A DNA stretch of 40,313 bases from Spirochaetes bacterium ADurb.BinA120 (lineage in GTDB: Bacteria; Spirochaetota; UBA4802; UBA5368): contig MVZN01000024.1 of assembly GCA_002069125.1 (NCBI GenBank), forward strand, positions 1 through 40,313. Direction: 5' to 3'. The translations under genes and the position numbers were made by a program. Positions 31,770 through 40,002 of this stretch are shown one piece after another. Positions within the stretch are counted from its first letter, which is position 1. Every line of letters begins with the position of its first letter. The notes under the pieces were generated by a model. That model was not told where the DNA came from. It made no database searches and was given only the letters and a program-made list of their open reading frames with translations.

Positions 31770-31819
31770 TCGCCGGCCCCCGGCGGCGTAATATTACTCC
31801 ATATCGAAGGTGCGCGACT

Positions 31820-33034
31820 ATGAAGGCTGAGAAGATACGATACGATCATGGAAATGTCCAGGTTCCGGACAACCCGATCATACTGTTTATAGAGGGAGAC
31901 GGCACCGGACCCGACATCTGGCGCGCAACGAGGATAGCCCTGGACGCGGCGGTCGAGAAGACCTACGGCGGCCGCAAAAGGATCGAATGGATGGAGGTGC
32001 TCGCCGGGGAAAAGGCCTACAACCGCACGGGGGAGTGGCTTCCCGCGGAAACAATCGACCGAATCAGGGAATACAAGGTCGCCATTAAGGGCCCGCTAAC
32101 AACGCCAGTCGGCGGCGGTATCCGCAGCATCAACGTCGCGCTGCGCCAGATCTTGAAGCTCTATGCCTGTGTGCGCCCTGTACGCTATTTTCCAGGCGTT
32201 CCGAGCCCGGTGAAGGACCCCACCAGGGTCGACATGATCATCTACCGCGAGAATCTGGAAGACCTCTACGCCGGAATCGAGTGGAAGCAGGGCACGGACG
32301 AGGCCAGGAAGCTTATCGAATTTCTTAATCGCGAGATGGGGCAGAACCTCGGCCTCGACGCCGGCATAGGCATTAAGCCCATAAGCGTATCGAACACCAA
32401 GAACCTTGTTCGAAGCGCCATCAATTACGCCATCCGTAACGACCGTAGAAGCGTGACCCTGGTTCACAAGGGCAACATCATGAAATACACCGAGGGCTCG
32501 TTTAAGGACTGGGGATACGAACTGGCGCGTGAGGAATTCGCGGACCGCACCATTACGGAGGACGAGGTATGGGAAAAACACGGCGGCAAATCGCCGGTTG
32601 GAAAAATCGTAATTAAGGACCGCATAGCCGACTCCATGTTTCAGCAGGTGCTCCTGCGGCCCGGGGAATACGACGTTATCGCCACACCCAACCTCAATGG
32701 CGACTACCTATCCGACGCCCTCGCCGCCCAGGTGGGCGGACTCGGCATGGCGCCCGGCGCGAACATTGGCGACAGCGAGGCGGTTTTCGAGGCGACGCAC
32801 GGCACCGCGCCGAAGTACGCGGGTCAGGACAAGGTGAATCCCGGCTCGCTCATACTCTCCGGAGAGCTCATGCTGCGCTTCCTGGGCTGGAGCGAGGCCG
32901 CGGACAGGCTGGTACGGGCGATCGAGAAGACGATCGAGCAGAAGCGCGTTACCTACGACCTCGAGCGCCAGATGGAGGGCGCGACTCTCTTGAAGTGCTC
33001 GGAATTCGGCATGGCCATCGCCGGGAACCTTTAA
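31820..33034 (+). CDS. icd: NADP-dependent isocitrate dehydrogenase
   Basis: TCA-cycle enzyme converting isocitrate to 2-oxoglutarate. The 404 residues follow the E. coli/Bacillus type: [32 protein letters not shown] (Ser103 matches the Ser that AceK phosphorylates in E. coli), [15 protein letters not shown] with the catalytic Tyr, [20 protein letters not shown], and [17 protein letters not shown]. The Lys-Tyr in APKYAG and the Tyr/Arg in RVTYDLERQ match residues that select NADP over NAD in the E. coli enzyme. AAGGTG precedes the ATG. Its stop shares TTAA with the stop of the convergent gene at 33031. Confidence 0.96.
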   Translation: MKAEKIRYDHGNVQVPDNPIILFIEGDGTGPDIWRATRIALDAAVEKTYGGRKRIEWMEVLAGEKAYNRTGEWLPAETIDRIREYKVAIKGPLTTPVGGGIRSINVALRQILKLYACVRPVRYFPGVPSPVKDPTRVDMIIYRENLEDLYAGIEWKQGTDEARKLIEFLNREMGQNLGLDAGIGIKPISVSNTKNLVRSAINYAIRNDRRSVTLVHKGNIMKYTEGSFKDWGYELAREEFADRTITEDEVWEKHGGKSPVGKIVIKDRIADSMFQQVLLRPGEYDVIATPNLNGDYLSDALAAQVGGLGMAPGANIGDSEAVFEATHGTAPKYAGQDKVNPGSLILSGELMLRFLGWSEAADRLVRAIEKTIEQKRVTYDLERQMEGATLLKCSEFGMAIAGNL

Positions 33035-33468
33035 GCAAAGCAGGCCTTCGCCCGATCATCGGTAAGAATGTATAGGCCCGGTATCTCCACGGCGACCAGA
33101 AGGATGCGAAGCGAGGTGAAAATTAGATCTAATCCGCCCGCCGACAGGCCCCCGGAGAGCGCTCCGATTATAAAAGGGATCGAGTACGCGGCGTGTATCT
33201 CCATCAGAAAGAGCTGGGCCTTGCGAAACGGCTCCTTCCTCATGGCCAGACCGATGAGTTGCAGGCAGAGCAGGGCCGAAAGCGTCAATCCCATAACGAC
33301 CGCCGGGATTCTTCCATAGAGAAAGGCCATGGCGACCATAAAATAGATGATCTCCATGAAGTAGAACACTCCCGCGTAGGCATAGAGCGTTCCGGCATTT
33401 TCGAGCGCGTATTCGCCAAGCCTCGCGGCGCGGCCGGATAAGGACAGGCTGAATGATCTGAGATCCAT
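33031..33468 (-). CDS. Small four-helix membrane protein of unknown function
   Basis: The 145-residue protein has about four hydrophobic segments (roughly 27-50, 55-75, 88-106 and 112-135) and a short polar N-terminus. I do not recognise the family. It overlaps the convergent icd by four bases at their stops. TTGACT (33499-33504) and CATAAA (33477-33482) with 16-base spacing upstream would place the transcript start almost at the ATG, so the mRNA may be leaderless or another promoter is used; no good Shine-Dalgarno is visible. The 203-base gap 33469-33671 to rluD shows nothing further. Confidence 0.65.
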   Translation of the reverse strand: MDLRSFSLSLSGRAARLGEYALENAGTLYAYAGVFYFMEIIYFMVAMAFLYGRIPAVVMGLTLSALLCLQLIGLAMRKEPFRKAQLFLMEIHAAYSIPFIIGALSGGLSAGGLDLIFTSLRILLVAVEIPGLYILTDDRAKACFA

Positions 33469-33671
33469 GCGGGCTATTTATGACTGGACGAACCGGAAAG
33501 TCAATATATTATACATCATTCATCCGGCGTACGGGGCGCTTTTTGCCGGATTCGTAACAGGTTTTGCGCCCTAACCAGGGGCCGCCGTCGGGGCGCGAGC
33601 CTCCCCCCGGCAATCCCGGCCCGAATTCAAGGGCGTCGGCGTAAAAGCCCGATTACACCGGACCCAATTCC

Positions 33672-34610
33672 ATGAACGGCGAACGGATTACAATAATTAT
33701 TCCGGACGAGGGAGAGCGGGAGCGAATCGACCGCTTCCTCTCGCAATCCCTCGAGATGGACCTTTCCCGCAGCCTGGTGCAGCGGCTAATACACGAGGGC
33801 CGCATCCTGCTAAACGGAGCGACGGTAAAGCCCAACCACCGGCTGAACACCGATGATATCGTCGAGATAAGCTTTCCCGAACCAGAGGTCTCCGACCTCA
33901 AGCCGCGGAATATCCCCCTAAACATCTTATACCAGGACGAAGAGCTCGCCGTAATCGACAAACCCGCCGGACTGGTCGTCCATCCCGGTCCGGGAAACAG
34001 CGACGGCACGCTCGTCCACGCGCTGCTCTACCATCTGCGCGATCTCTCGTCGATCGGCGGCGTTGAGCGCCCGGGAATAGTGCACCGCCTGGACAAGGAT
34101 ACGGCCGGGGTGATGGTGGTAGCCAAGACCGACAGGGCGCATCGGGCACTCTCCGAGGCGTTTGCCGAACGGACCGTAAGCAAGCGTTACATCGCGCTTT
34201 CGATAGGGAAACCCACCCGTGAGCACTTCACGATCGATTCGCCCATAGGCCGTCATCCCCGCTACAGGCACAGGATGTGCGTCCGCGATGACGGCCGGGA
34301 GGCCGTAACCGAGTTGTTTTTAAAAAGGGTCTTCCACGCGCAATCGTCGGTCTTTTCCCTCTTCGACATCCTTCTCCACACGGGACGCACGCACCAGATA
34401 CGCGTACACCTTTCATCGGAGGGCCTTCCGGTGGTCGGAGATCCAATCTACTCCCGCAAATGGGAGAAATACGGCGTCCCCCACCTTCTGCTCGCCTCGG
34501 TGCTTCTGGAGTTCACGCATCCGGGCACGGGAAAGCCGATGCGTTTCGAGGTGGGCCCGCCCGCGCACATCACCGAATTCATAAAAAGGCTTGAAAAAGC
34601 CGCCACCTGA
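33672..34610 (+). CDS. rluD: RluD/RluA-family pseudouridine synthase
   Basis: Converts uridines in 23S rRNA to pseudouridine. The 312-residue protein has an N-terminal S4 RNA-binding domain (about 15-75; RIDRFLSQSLEMDLSRSLVQ) and the catalytic domain with VIDKPAGLVVHPGPGN, the signature GIVHRLDKDTAGVMVVAK (catalytic Asp in RLDKDT), and LLHTGRTHQIRVHLSSEGLP. The S4 domain and motif spelling fit RluD best, but RluC-type specificity cannot be excluded. It starts a likely operon with tsaE, 16 bases downstream. Confidence 0.93.
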   Translation: MNGERITIIIPDEGERERIDRFLSQSLEMDLSRSLVQRLIHEGRILLNGATVKPNHRLNTDDIVEISFPEPEVSDLKPRNIPLNILYQDEELAVIDKPAGLVVHPGPGNSDGTLVHALLYHLRDLSSIGGVERPGIVHRLDKDTAGVMVVAKTDRAHRALSEAFAERTVSKRYIALSIGKPTREHFTIDSPIGRHPRYRHRMCVRDDGREAVTELFLKRVFHAQSSVFSLFDILLHTGRTHQIRVHLSSEGLPVVGDPIYSRKWEKYGVPHLLLASVLLEFTHPGTGKPMRFEVGPPAHITEFIKRLEKAAT

Positions 34611-34626
34611 ACGGCTTTAATTGAGC

Positions 34627-35055
34627 ATGCGCGTATTCGAAACGATAAGCCATTCCGAAGAGGAGAGCCTTCGCCTCGGCACAGAGCTCGGCCGAAGCGC
34701 CCGGGCCGGGACAGTCTTTGCGCTGTGCGGCGAGCTTGGAAGCGGCAAGACCGTCCTCGCGCGCGGCATAGCCAGGGGCCTGGGCATCGGCGACGACATC
34801 ACCAGCCCCACCTTCACCCTGCTCGAGATATACGAGTGGAGGCCGCCTCTTTATCATTTCGATTTTTACCGAATAGAAAGAAGGGCCGAGTTCGACGAAC
34901 TGGGCTTCGAGGAATACTGGGAGGGGGATGGCGTTTCCGTCATCGAGTGGGCCGAGCGCGCCGAAGGCCTCCTTCCGGAATCGACCATATACATATACCT
35001 GGAATATCATAACGAACACGAAAGGAAGATCCGCGTTGAATACCCTGGTGATTGA
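34627..35055 (+). CDS. tsaE: tRNA threonylcarbamoyladenosine ATPase TsaE
   Basis: ATPase that works with TsaB and TsaD in making the t6A modification of ANN-decoding tRNAs. The 142-residue protein has Walker A GELGSGKT at 35-42, the family block SPTFTLLEIYEW, HFDFYRIE and VIEWAERAEGLLP. The ATG at 34627 is chosen, with an in-frame TTG two codons upstream as alternative; neither has a strong ribosome-binding site, so coupling to rluD is likely. The 3' end overlaps tsaB by 20 bases. TsaD is not in the window. Confidence 0.93.
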   Translation: MRVFETISHSEEESLRLGTELGRSARAGTVFALCGELGSGKTVLARGIARGLGIGDDITSPTFTLLEIYEWRPPLYHFDFYRIERRAEFDELGFEEYWEGDGVSVIEWAERAEGLLPESTIYIYLEYHNEHERKIRVEYPGD

Positions 35056-35746
35056 AACCTCCACCCCGATCGAACTCCTCGCCGTGTCGGCGGACGGGCG
35101 CGTCGCTGACCGGACGGCCGTCTCGAACGTATCGCATTCGGTGACGCTCTTCTCGAACATTGACGCGGCGCTCGGCGCCCTCGGCATCGGCATCCGCGAT
35201 ATCGGGCTTATTGGCGTGGGAGTCGGCCCCGGCTCCTTTACCGGAATCCGCATCGCCGTAAGCACCGCGCGGATGCTCGCGCAGGCGCTCGCCATTCCCC
35301 TGGCGCCGGTAGTTTCGCAGCTTTTTTACGCCGTCTCGGTCGGGGCTTCTCCGGGCGAATTCATCCTGACGGCCTTCGACGCGAAGAAGGGCCGCGTATT
35401 CGGCGCGCTTTACCGGGCAGGCGAGGACCCGCTTGCCCCTGCCGAGCTCGTGCCTCCGGGCGATTACGAAATCTCCTGGCTCCTGGAACCGGCGCGCGGT
35501 GCGCGCACCATTGCCGTGGGCGACGGCGCCGAACGATATAGCGACAGAATCGGCCTGGCACTTTCCAAATGCGAGCTTTTAACCGGATTCATCCCCTCGG
35601 GGGAGAGGGCCTGCCGCCTTGTGGAAAGGTTCCATGCGGAAACCCCTCATCGCTTTGAGGATATTTCGAAGGTGCTGCCGTTTTACGCGCGAAAATCGGA
35701 CGCCGAGGTCATCAGGGAGGCCGGAGAGATAAAGGATCGGGGGTGA
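35036..35746 (+). CDS. tsaB: tRNA threonylcarbamoyladenosine protein TsaB
   Basis: Non-catalytic partner of TsaD in the t6A complex, with a fold of the ASKHA class. The 236-residue protein begins (M)NTLVIETSTPIELLAV and has HSVTLFSNIDAALG and GVGVGPGSFTGIRIAVSTAR, the hallmarks of the family; the last third is variable. The start is a TTG at 35036, with AAAGGAAG about nine bases upstream inside tsaE. The frame extends upstream to an ATG at 34928, but that part is antisense-like sequence inside tsaE with no homology. Its stop lies 3 bases from the stop of the convergent PilZ-type gene. Confidence 0.92.
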   Translation: MNTLVIETSTPIELLAVSADGRVADRTAVSNVSHSVTLFSNIDAALGALGIGIRDIGLIGVGVGPGSFTGIRIAVSTARMLAQALAIPLAPVVSQLFYAVSVGASPGEFILTAFDAKKGRVFGALYRAGEDPLAPAELVPPGDYEISWLLEPARGARTIAVGDGAERYSDRIGLALSKCELLTGFIPSGERACRLVERFHAETPHRFEDISKVLPFYARKSDAEVIREAGEIKDRG

Positions 35747-35749
35747 TGT

Positions 35750-36919
35750 TCACCTGTTCTTCTGCTTCATTTCCTTTATAAGCCGGCTTTTATACTCGAC
35801 CTCCATTGGCCTGATGATCGAATAGAAGCGCTTCATCTCGTCCTTTCGGGACGAGTTGCCCGCAAAATCGACGCCCACGTACATGTTCCCGGCGCTGTCG
35901 TTGAAGGTGAATTTGATATCTCCATAGATGGTGATGGGCGCCTGCAGCTTGAAGACGATGTCGAAAACAAACCCCTTGGAGTGTATAATATACTTTTTTA
36001 GGTTTTCGTCCGTAAGCAGCAGTTTGGCGCCGCCAAGGCTTATATCCACTATCTGCTGGTGGACGGGCACCATCAGCGTGTTGGCGTCGCGGATTCGGTC
36101 CATGAGCGCAAAACCGAGCTCCTTTATCTCGAGCACCTTTTCAATCGTCAACGGCTCCTTTTTCGAAATCGCCTGAATATAGGCGAATGGAATGGGCTGT
36201 TCCGACTGCGTAATATAGGTAACCGGGGAGATGATGAGCGACTTGTAGCCGCGTTCGATACCTTTTTTAAGGTAAAGCTCACCCTCGTCTCCAAGGAAAT
36301 CGCGTAGATCGATAAAATTTTCGTTTTCCGGAGCGAGCGAGTCCGGGTTCGAGAAATCGTGGATATAAACGGTCTTCTGTGTCTTCTTGACCCTCTCGAT
36401 TATGGTGTCGCCGGGCTGAAAAACATCCACCTTGAATATATCGGCGAGCCGGGACTGCTGGGACTGGAACTGCTCTATTATGACCTTTATGCTGGTGGGA
36501 ATGGTAAAATTGGTAATATCGATGGTATGCTTGGATATCTTGAAATTGGTCGCTATGACCTTCTCGGGGCCGACCTTGAAGCGCAGGTCCCGTCGGCCGC
36601 GGGAGGCCTTGCGCATGCTCACGATCCTGCATTGGAAATATCCCGGCCCCCGTGTCTCCACGACCTTCATGTCGATCTCGAAATACTTGTCCAGCAGGCC
36701 GTAAACCGTTATCGTATCCTCCGGGGCATATTCCTGGTCCGTGACGAGCATCACGGTATTGTCCTCGAGATACTCGTTTACCCGGGCTTCAATTCGGTCG
36801 ATGGAATATTTTATATTGAGTTTTCTGTTATGGAACTGGGTCTTCAACATCTCGATGATATCCTCGAGTGTCCGGATCTCATCGAATGCCCTGGGTTTTC
36901 TTTCTTTGAAGTCCGCCAC
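35750..36919 (-). CDS. PilZ-type protein resembling Leptospira DUF1577 proteins
   Basis: The 389-residue protein has a helical start (about 8-40), a beta-rich middle part (40-130) and a C-terminal segment with IVDISLGGAKLLL (about 285-300), the D-x-S-x-x-G half of the c-di-GMP-binding PilZ motif. A clear RxxxR half just before it is not visible (only DRIRDA), so c-di-GMP binding is uncertain. From memory the whole resembles the DUF1577 family described from Leptospira. The start is taken as the GTG at 36919, with GAGGAG six bases upstream; a GTG at 36943 has no such site. No signal peptide or membrane segment is evident. The 256-base gap to the next gene upstream holds that gene's terminator. 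Confidence 0.75.
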   Translation of the reverse strand: MADFKERKPRAFDEIRTLEDIIEMLKTQFHNRKLNIKYSIDRIEARVNEYLEDNTVMLVTDQEYAPEDTITVYGLLDKYFEIDMKVVETRGPGYFQCRIVSMRKASRGRRDLRFKVGPEKVIATNFKISKHTIDITNFTIPTSIKVIIEQFQSQQSRLADIFKVDVFQPGDTIIERVKKTQKTVYIHDFSNPDSLAPENENFIDLRDFLGDEGELYLKKGIERGYKSLIISPVTYITQSEQPIPFAYIQAISKKEPLTIEKVLEIKELGFALMDRIRDANTLMVPVHQQIVDISLGGAKLLLTDENLKKYIIHSKGFVFDIVFKLQAPITIYGDIKFTFNDSAGNMYVGVDFAGNSSRKDEMKRFYSIIRPMEVEYKSRLIKEMKQKNR

Positions 36920-37112
36920 AACGCTCTCCTCGATCGCCCTCACCGCCGGTTAGCGGTTTCGCCGCCTTTAGAGGGATTCGGCACTCGCGCCGGCGACGGC
37001 ATCGCCTTCCGAGAAATGCCGCCGATATGGTTATGTGCTTATATTATCTATCGAATTTCCCCGGAAAATACTTCACTTAATTTTGACGGGGTTTTGGCGT
37101 CAGGATCAGACT

Positions 37113-37144
37113 TAAAACAATAAGGGGAGCCTCATTTCTCCCCT
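37113..37144 (-). terminator. Intrinsic terminator of the lysine-rich protein gene
   Basis: On the minus strand AGGGGAG and CTCCCCT (37123-37129 and 37138-37144) form a perfect 7-bp stem around an 8-base loop, followed by TTATTGTTTT. It lies about 32 bases after the stop at 37176. Confidence 0.65.
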
Positions 37145-37175
37145 CGTTGGTTCTTCCTTCGCTTTCGGGTATGGT

Positions 37176-37382
37176 CTACTTTTTAACGGCCTTTTTGACG
37201 GGCTTCTTCGCCGTTTTCTTCTTCTTCTTCGCCGCGGCCTCGGCCTTCTTTGCCGTCAGCAGTTCCTTCTGCGCTCTGGCAAGAGCGACCTTTTCCTTTT
37301 TGAGTTCGCCCTCGAGCTTCCTTATCCTGAGAGCCCTCCTCTTTCCCTCCGCCGTCAGCTGCTTTACAGATTTACCTTTCAT
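37176..37382 (-). CDS. Small lysine-rich, histone-H1-like basic protein
   Basis: The 68-residue protein has a basic helical N-terminal two-thirds (MKGKSVKQLTAEGKRRALRI, then a Leu/Glu/Lys heptad stretch to about 45) and a C-terminus of alternating Lys/Ala/Pro (about 45-68) resembling the tails of eukaryotic H1 and bacterial H1-like proteins. It should bind nucleic acid by charge; whether DNA or RNA is unknown. The ATG at 37382 has GGGGTGG about eight bases upstream; a longer frame to 37445 adds unrelated sequence. It is a single-gene unit with its own promoter and terminator, in an unusually AT-rich surround. Confidence 0.8.
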   Translation of the reverse strand: MKGKSVKQLTAEGKRRALRIRKLEGELKKEKVALARAQKELLTAKKAEAAAKKKKKTAKKPVKKAVKK

Positions 37383-37495
37383 GTATCGCACCACCCCTTT
37401 TATTTTTTGTTGCCGGGATACAGGACCCGGCGCACCCGCGAACATTAAGTCAATTAATTAACGAGGCCGGGCGTCGCGGACGCGAATTTGAAATA

Positions 37496-37523
37496 AGTAT
37501 AAACACATTATCGTTTTTTGCAA
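37496..37523 (-). promoter_or_regulatory. Candidate promoter of the lysine-rich protein gene
   Basis: TTGCAA (37518-37523) and TATACT (37496-37501) on the minus strand with 16-base spacing, in AT-rich DNA. The leader would be about 105 bases. Confidence 0.45.
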
Positions 37524-37625
37524 GTAAAAAACTGTTTTTATACGATAAATATTATTATAATCTTTTCGAAGCATATCACCTGTGTCTTTTCCGCCGGCGG
37601 ACGTTTTACTGCATTCAAGGCGCAA

Positions 37626-37691
37626 GGAAATTAATTTCCATATAAATGCCGCCTCCATCCTGGTTTTACGGCGGGCGCCATAAATTAATTT
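37626..37691. repeat. AAATTAATTT palindromes upstream of der
   Basis: GGAAATTAATTTCC (37626-37639) is a perfect 14-bp palindrome, and its core AAATTAATTT recurs at 37682-37691, 60 bases before der. They lie in the 368-base AT-rich gap 37383-37750 between the divergent lysine-rich gene and der. They could be regulator sites or simply AT-rich spacer. Confidence 0.3.
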
Positions 37692-37750
37692 ACTTGTAAG
37701 CCGCGAGGCCCGGTTTATTGTGGTGCAGGAAAGGAGTAAAGCTCACAGCA

Positions 37751-39076
37751 ATGGCAAAACAGCTACCCATCGTCACCATTATAGGCAGGCAGAACGTCGG
37801 CAAATCGACGCTCTTTAACGCGCTTATCCGGCGTAAAAAGGCGATTGTCGACTCCATGCCGGGTCTCACGCGCGACATACTGTCATGCCGGGTGACGCAC
37901 GCGGACGCCTCTTTCATGCTGTCGGACACGCCGGGACTCGACCTGGAGGATTCGTCGCTCCTCTCGCAGGCGATTCTGGACAACGCCAGGGCCTTCCTCT
38001 CACGCTCCTCGGCCATCATCCTCCTGCTCGAAAACCCAGCCCCCGCCTCCTTCGACATGGAACTTGCCGACATAGTACGAAAGCTCGGCCTTCCCGTGGT
38101 CGTGGCGGTCAACAAGATGGACGGGCCGCGCGATTTTCAGAACCTGTCCAACTTCTACGAAATCGGATTCGACGACATCCTGCCCATCTCCGCGCTCAAC
38201 AGGCTCAATATCGGCCTGCTCCTCGATATGATAACGGAGCGTCTGCCTGTCAAACGGCTCCACTCCGGGGAGGAAACCCTTAAAATCGCCATCGTCGGCC
38301 GCCCGAACGCCGGAAAATCGACGCTCTTAAACGCCTTCATCGGCTATGAGCGGGCGATCGTGTCGGACATACCGGGCACTACGCGCGACGCCGTCGATGA
38401 GGAGTTCAGCTTTAACGGCCGGAAAATCACCCTGATCGACACGGCCGGAATACGCAAAAAAAGCCGTATCAGCGAAAACGTCGATTTTTACTCCCTGAGG
38501 CGCGCCGTCGAGTCGATACGGCGAAGCGACGTGGTCATTCATCTGATAGACGCACGCGAGGGGATCACCGATACGGACAAGAAAATTGCCGACGAGATCA
38601 TCGGGGCGCAAAAACCGACCGTAATAGCGGTGAATAAATGGGACTCCATCGAAAAGGACCACAGGACCTTCGACGAATACCGGGAGCGCCTCATCTTCTC
38701 GTTCTACCGGGCCGCCGATTTCCCGATTATCTCCATCTCGGCCATAAAAAAACAGCGGATACACCGCCTTATCGAAACGGCGGTGGAACTGGGCGAAAGG
38801 GCCGAAGTGCGCGTGGAGACGCCGCGCCTCAACAGAATAATGGAGGAAATCCAGCGTTCGCACCACATCCCGACTCTGGGCGGGAGGCTTAAGATCCTCT
38901 ATCTCACGCAGACAGGGGTTAAGCCGCCCCGCTTCAAGCTCTTCGTTAACAATCCCGCGCTATTTCGAAAGGACGTCTCGCGCCACATCGAAAAGGCCCT
39001 CCAAAAGAGGCTCGAGCTCGTAGGCATTCCGATAGAGATTTCGATAGAGGGGAAAAGGCGATCGAGGCGCCCCTAA
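37751..39076 (+). CDS. der: Ribosome-assembly GTPase Der (EngA)
   Basis: Essential double GTPase for 50S subunit maturation. The 441-residue protein has two G domains: the first with GRQNVGKSTLFN, DTPG and NKMDG; the second with GRPNAGKSTLLN, DTAGI and NKWD; then a C-terminal KH-like domain (about 350-435; RLKILYLTQTGVKPPRFKLF). The ATG at 37751 gives the standard length; GGAAAGGAG lies about 14 bases upstream, further than usual. The stop overlaps the convergent recR stop by four bases. Confidence 0.97.
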   Translation: MAKQLPIVTIIGRQNVGKSTLFNALIRRKKAIVDSMPGLTRDILSCRVTHADASFMLSDTPGLDLEDSSLLSQAILDNARAFLSRSSAIILLLENPAPASFDMELADIVRKLGLPVVVAVNKMDGPRDFQNLSNFYEIGFDDILPISALNRLNIGLLLDMITERLPVKRLHSGEETLKIAIVGRPNAGKSTLLNAFIGYERAIVSDIPGTTRDAVDEEFSFNGRKITLIDTAGIRKKSRISENVDFYSLRRAVESIRRSDVVIHLIDAREGITDTDKKIADEIIGAQKPTVIAVNKWDSIEKDHRTFDEYRERLIFSFYRAADFPIISISAIKKQRIHRLIETAVELGERAEVRVETPRLNRIMEEIQRSHHIPTLGGRLKILYLTQTGVKPPRFKLFVNNPALFRKDVSRHIEKALQKRLELVGIPIEISIEGKRRSRRP

Positions 39077-39669
39077 AGCTCCACGCGCCCGGCAATGGAG
39101 CGGGCCACGGTCATGGAATCGGCGTACTCCAGGTCGGCGCCGACAGGAAGGCCATGAGCGATCCGCATCACCCGTATTCCAAGGGGCTTGAAAAGCCGCG
39201 CAATGTACAGGCCCGTCGCGTCGCCCTCCACCGTAGGATTGGTGGCTACGATTAGCTCGCGCACCGACTCCCTCTCACAGCGCTCGACAAGCGGGCTTAT
39301 GGAAAGCTCCTCCGGGCCGATTCCGTCGAGAGGCGAAATAACGCCGCCCAGAACGTGATACAGACCCCTGAATTCGCCGGTGCGCTCGACGGTGAGCACA
39401 TCGCGCGGGTTTTCGACCACGCAGATCTGGCTTCTGTCGCGCGAGGGGTCGGCGCAGACGGGGCAAAGCCCCCCCTCGGCGATCGCGCCGCAGGAGGTGC
39501 AGGCCGTGATGGCGCTCTTGCATTCGACGATCGCCCGCGCGAGGGCGGCCGACTCCTCCGGGTCCGCCTTGATCAGGTGAAAGGCGAGCCTGGAGGCGCT
39601 TTTGGGTCCTATGCCCGGAAGCCGCGACAGCTCACGGATGAGCGCCTCGAGGGAGGCCGGAAGGTTCAC
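39073..39669 (-). CDS. recR: Recombination mediator protein RecR
   Basis: Acts with RecO (and RecF) to load RecA onto single-stranded DNA at gaps. The 198 residues show the N-terminal helix-hairpin-helix (LSRLPGIGPKSASRLAFHL), the C4 zinc finger (CTSCGAIAEGGLCPVC), the Toprim domain with ICVVENPRDVLTVERTG, and YHVLGGVISPLDGIGPEELS. The start is a GTG at 39669 with AGGAG about nine bases upstream. It ends the dnaX-ebfC-recR operon. Confidence 0.97.
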   Translation of the reverse strand: MNLPASLEALIRELSRLPGIGPKSASRLAFHLIKADPEESAALARAIVECKSAITACTSCGAIAEGGLCPVCADPSRDRSQICVVENPRDVLTVERTGEFRGLYHVLGGVISPLDGIGPEELSISPLVERCERESVRELIVATNPTVEGDATGLYIARLFKPLGIRVMRIAHGLPVGADLEYADSMTVARSIAGRVEL

Positions 39670-39678
39670 CGTGCGCTC

Positions 39679-40002
39679 CTATTTCAGAAAACTGGAAAGG
39701 CCCGGTATGTTGAGCCCCCCGGTGAGCTTGGCCATCTCTTCGGCCGCGTATTCCTTGGTTTTGTCCACCGCGTCGTTCACGGCGAAGACGATCTTCTTCT
39801 CGATCGCCCGTTTGTCCGCGCCGGCGAGGACAGCCTGATCGATCTGGATGTCCACCAGGCGGTACTCGCCGTTAACGGTCGCTTTTACAGTTCCGTCGGT
39901 GCTTTCGCCGGTCAGCTCGTTTTTCTGCAGCCTCTTCTGGATATTCTTGAACTCCTTCTGAAGCTTCAATATCTGGCCCATATCCCCAAGTCCTTTAAGC
40001 AT
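39679..40002 (-). CDS. ebfC: YbaB/EbfC-family nucleoid-associated protein
   Basis: Small dimeric DNA-binding protein; the homologue EbfC in Borrelia binds DNA and affects gene expression. The 107-residue protein has the family pattern: an N-terminal helix (ILKLQKEFKNIQKRLQKNEL), strands (GTVKATVNGEYRLVDIQID) and a C-terminal helix ending in KLTGGLNIPGL. The ATG at 40002 overlaps the dnaX stop as TGATG and has AAAGGAG eight bases upstream. It sits between dnaX and recR, the usual order. Confidence 0.95.
   Translation of the reverse strand: MLKGLGDMGQILKLQKEFKNIQKRLQKNELTGESTDGTVKATVNGEYRLVDIQIDQAVLAGADKRAIEKKIVFAVNDAVDKTKEYAAEEMAKLTGGLNIPGLSSFLK

Noticed and set aside
31607-31849. 80-residue minus-strand open frame upstream of icd
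   Set aside because: Overlaps the icd start on the other strand, has no domain, and runs over the GTCCGG repeats.
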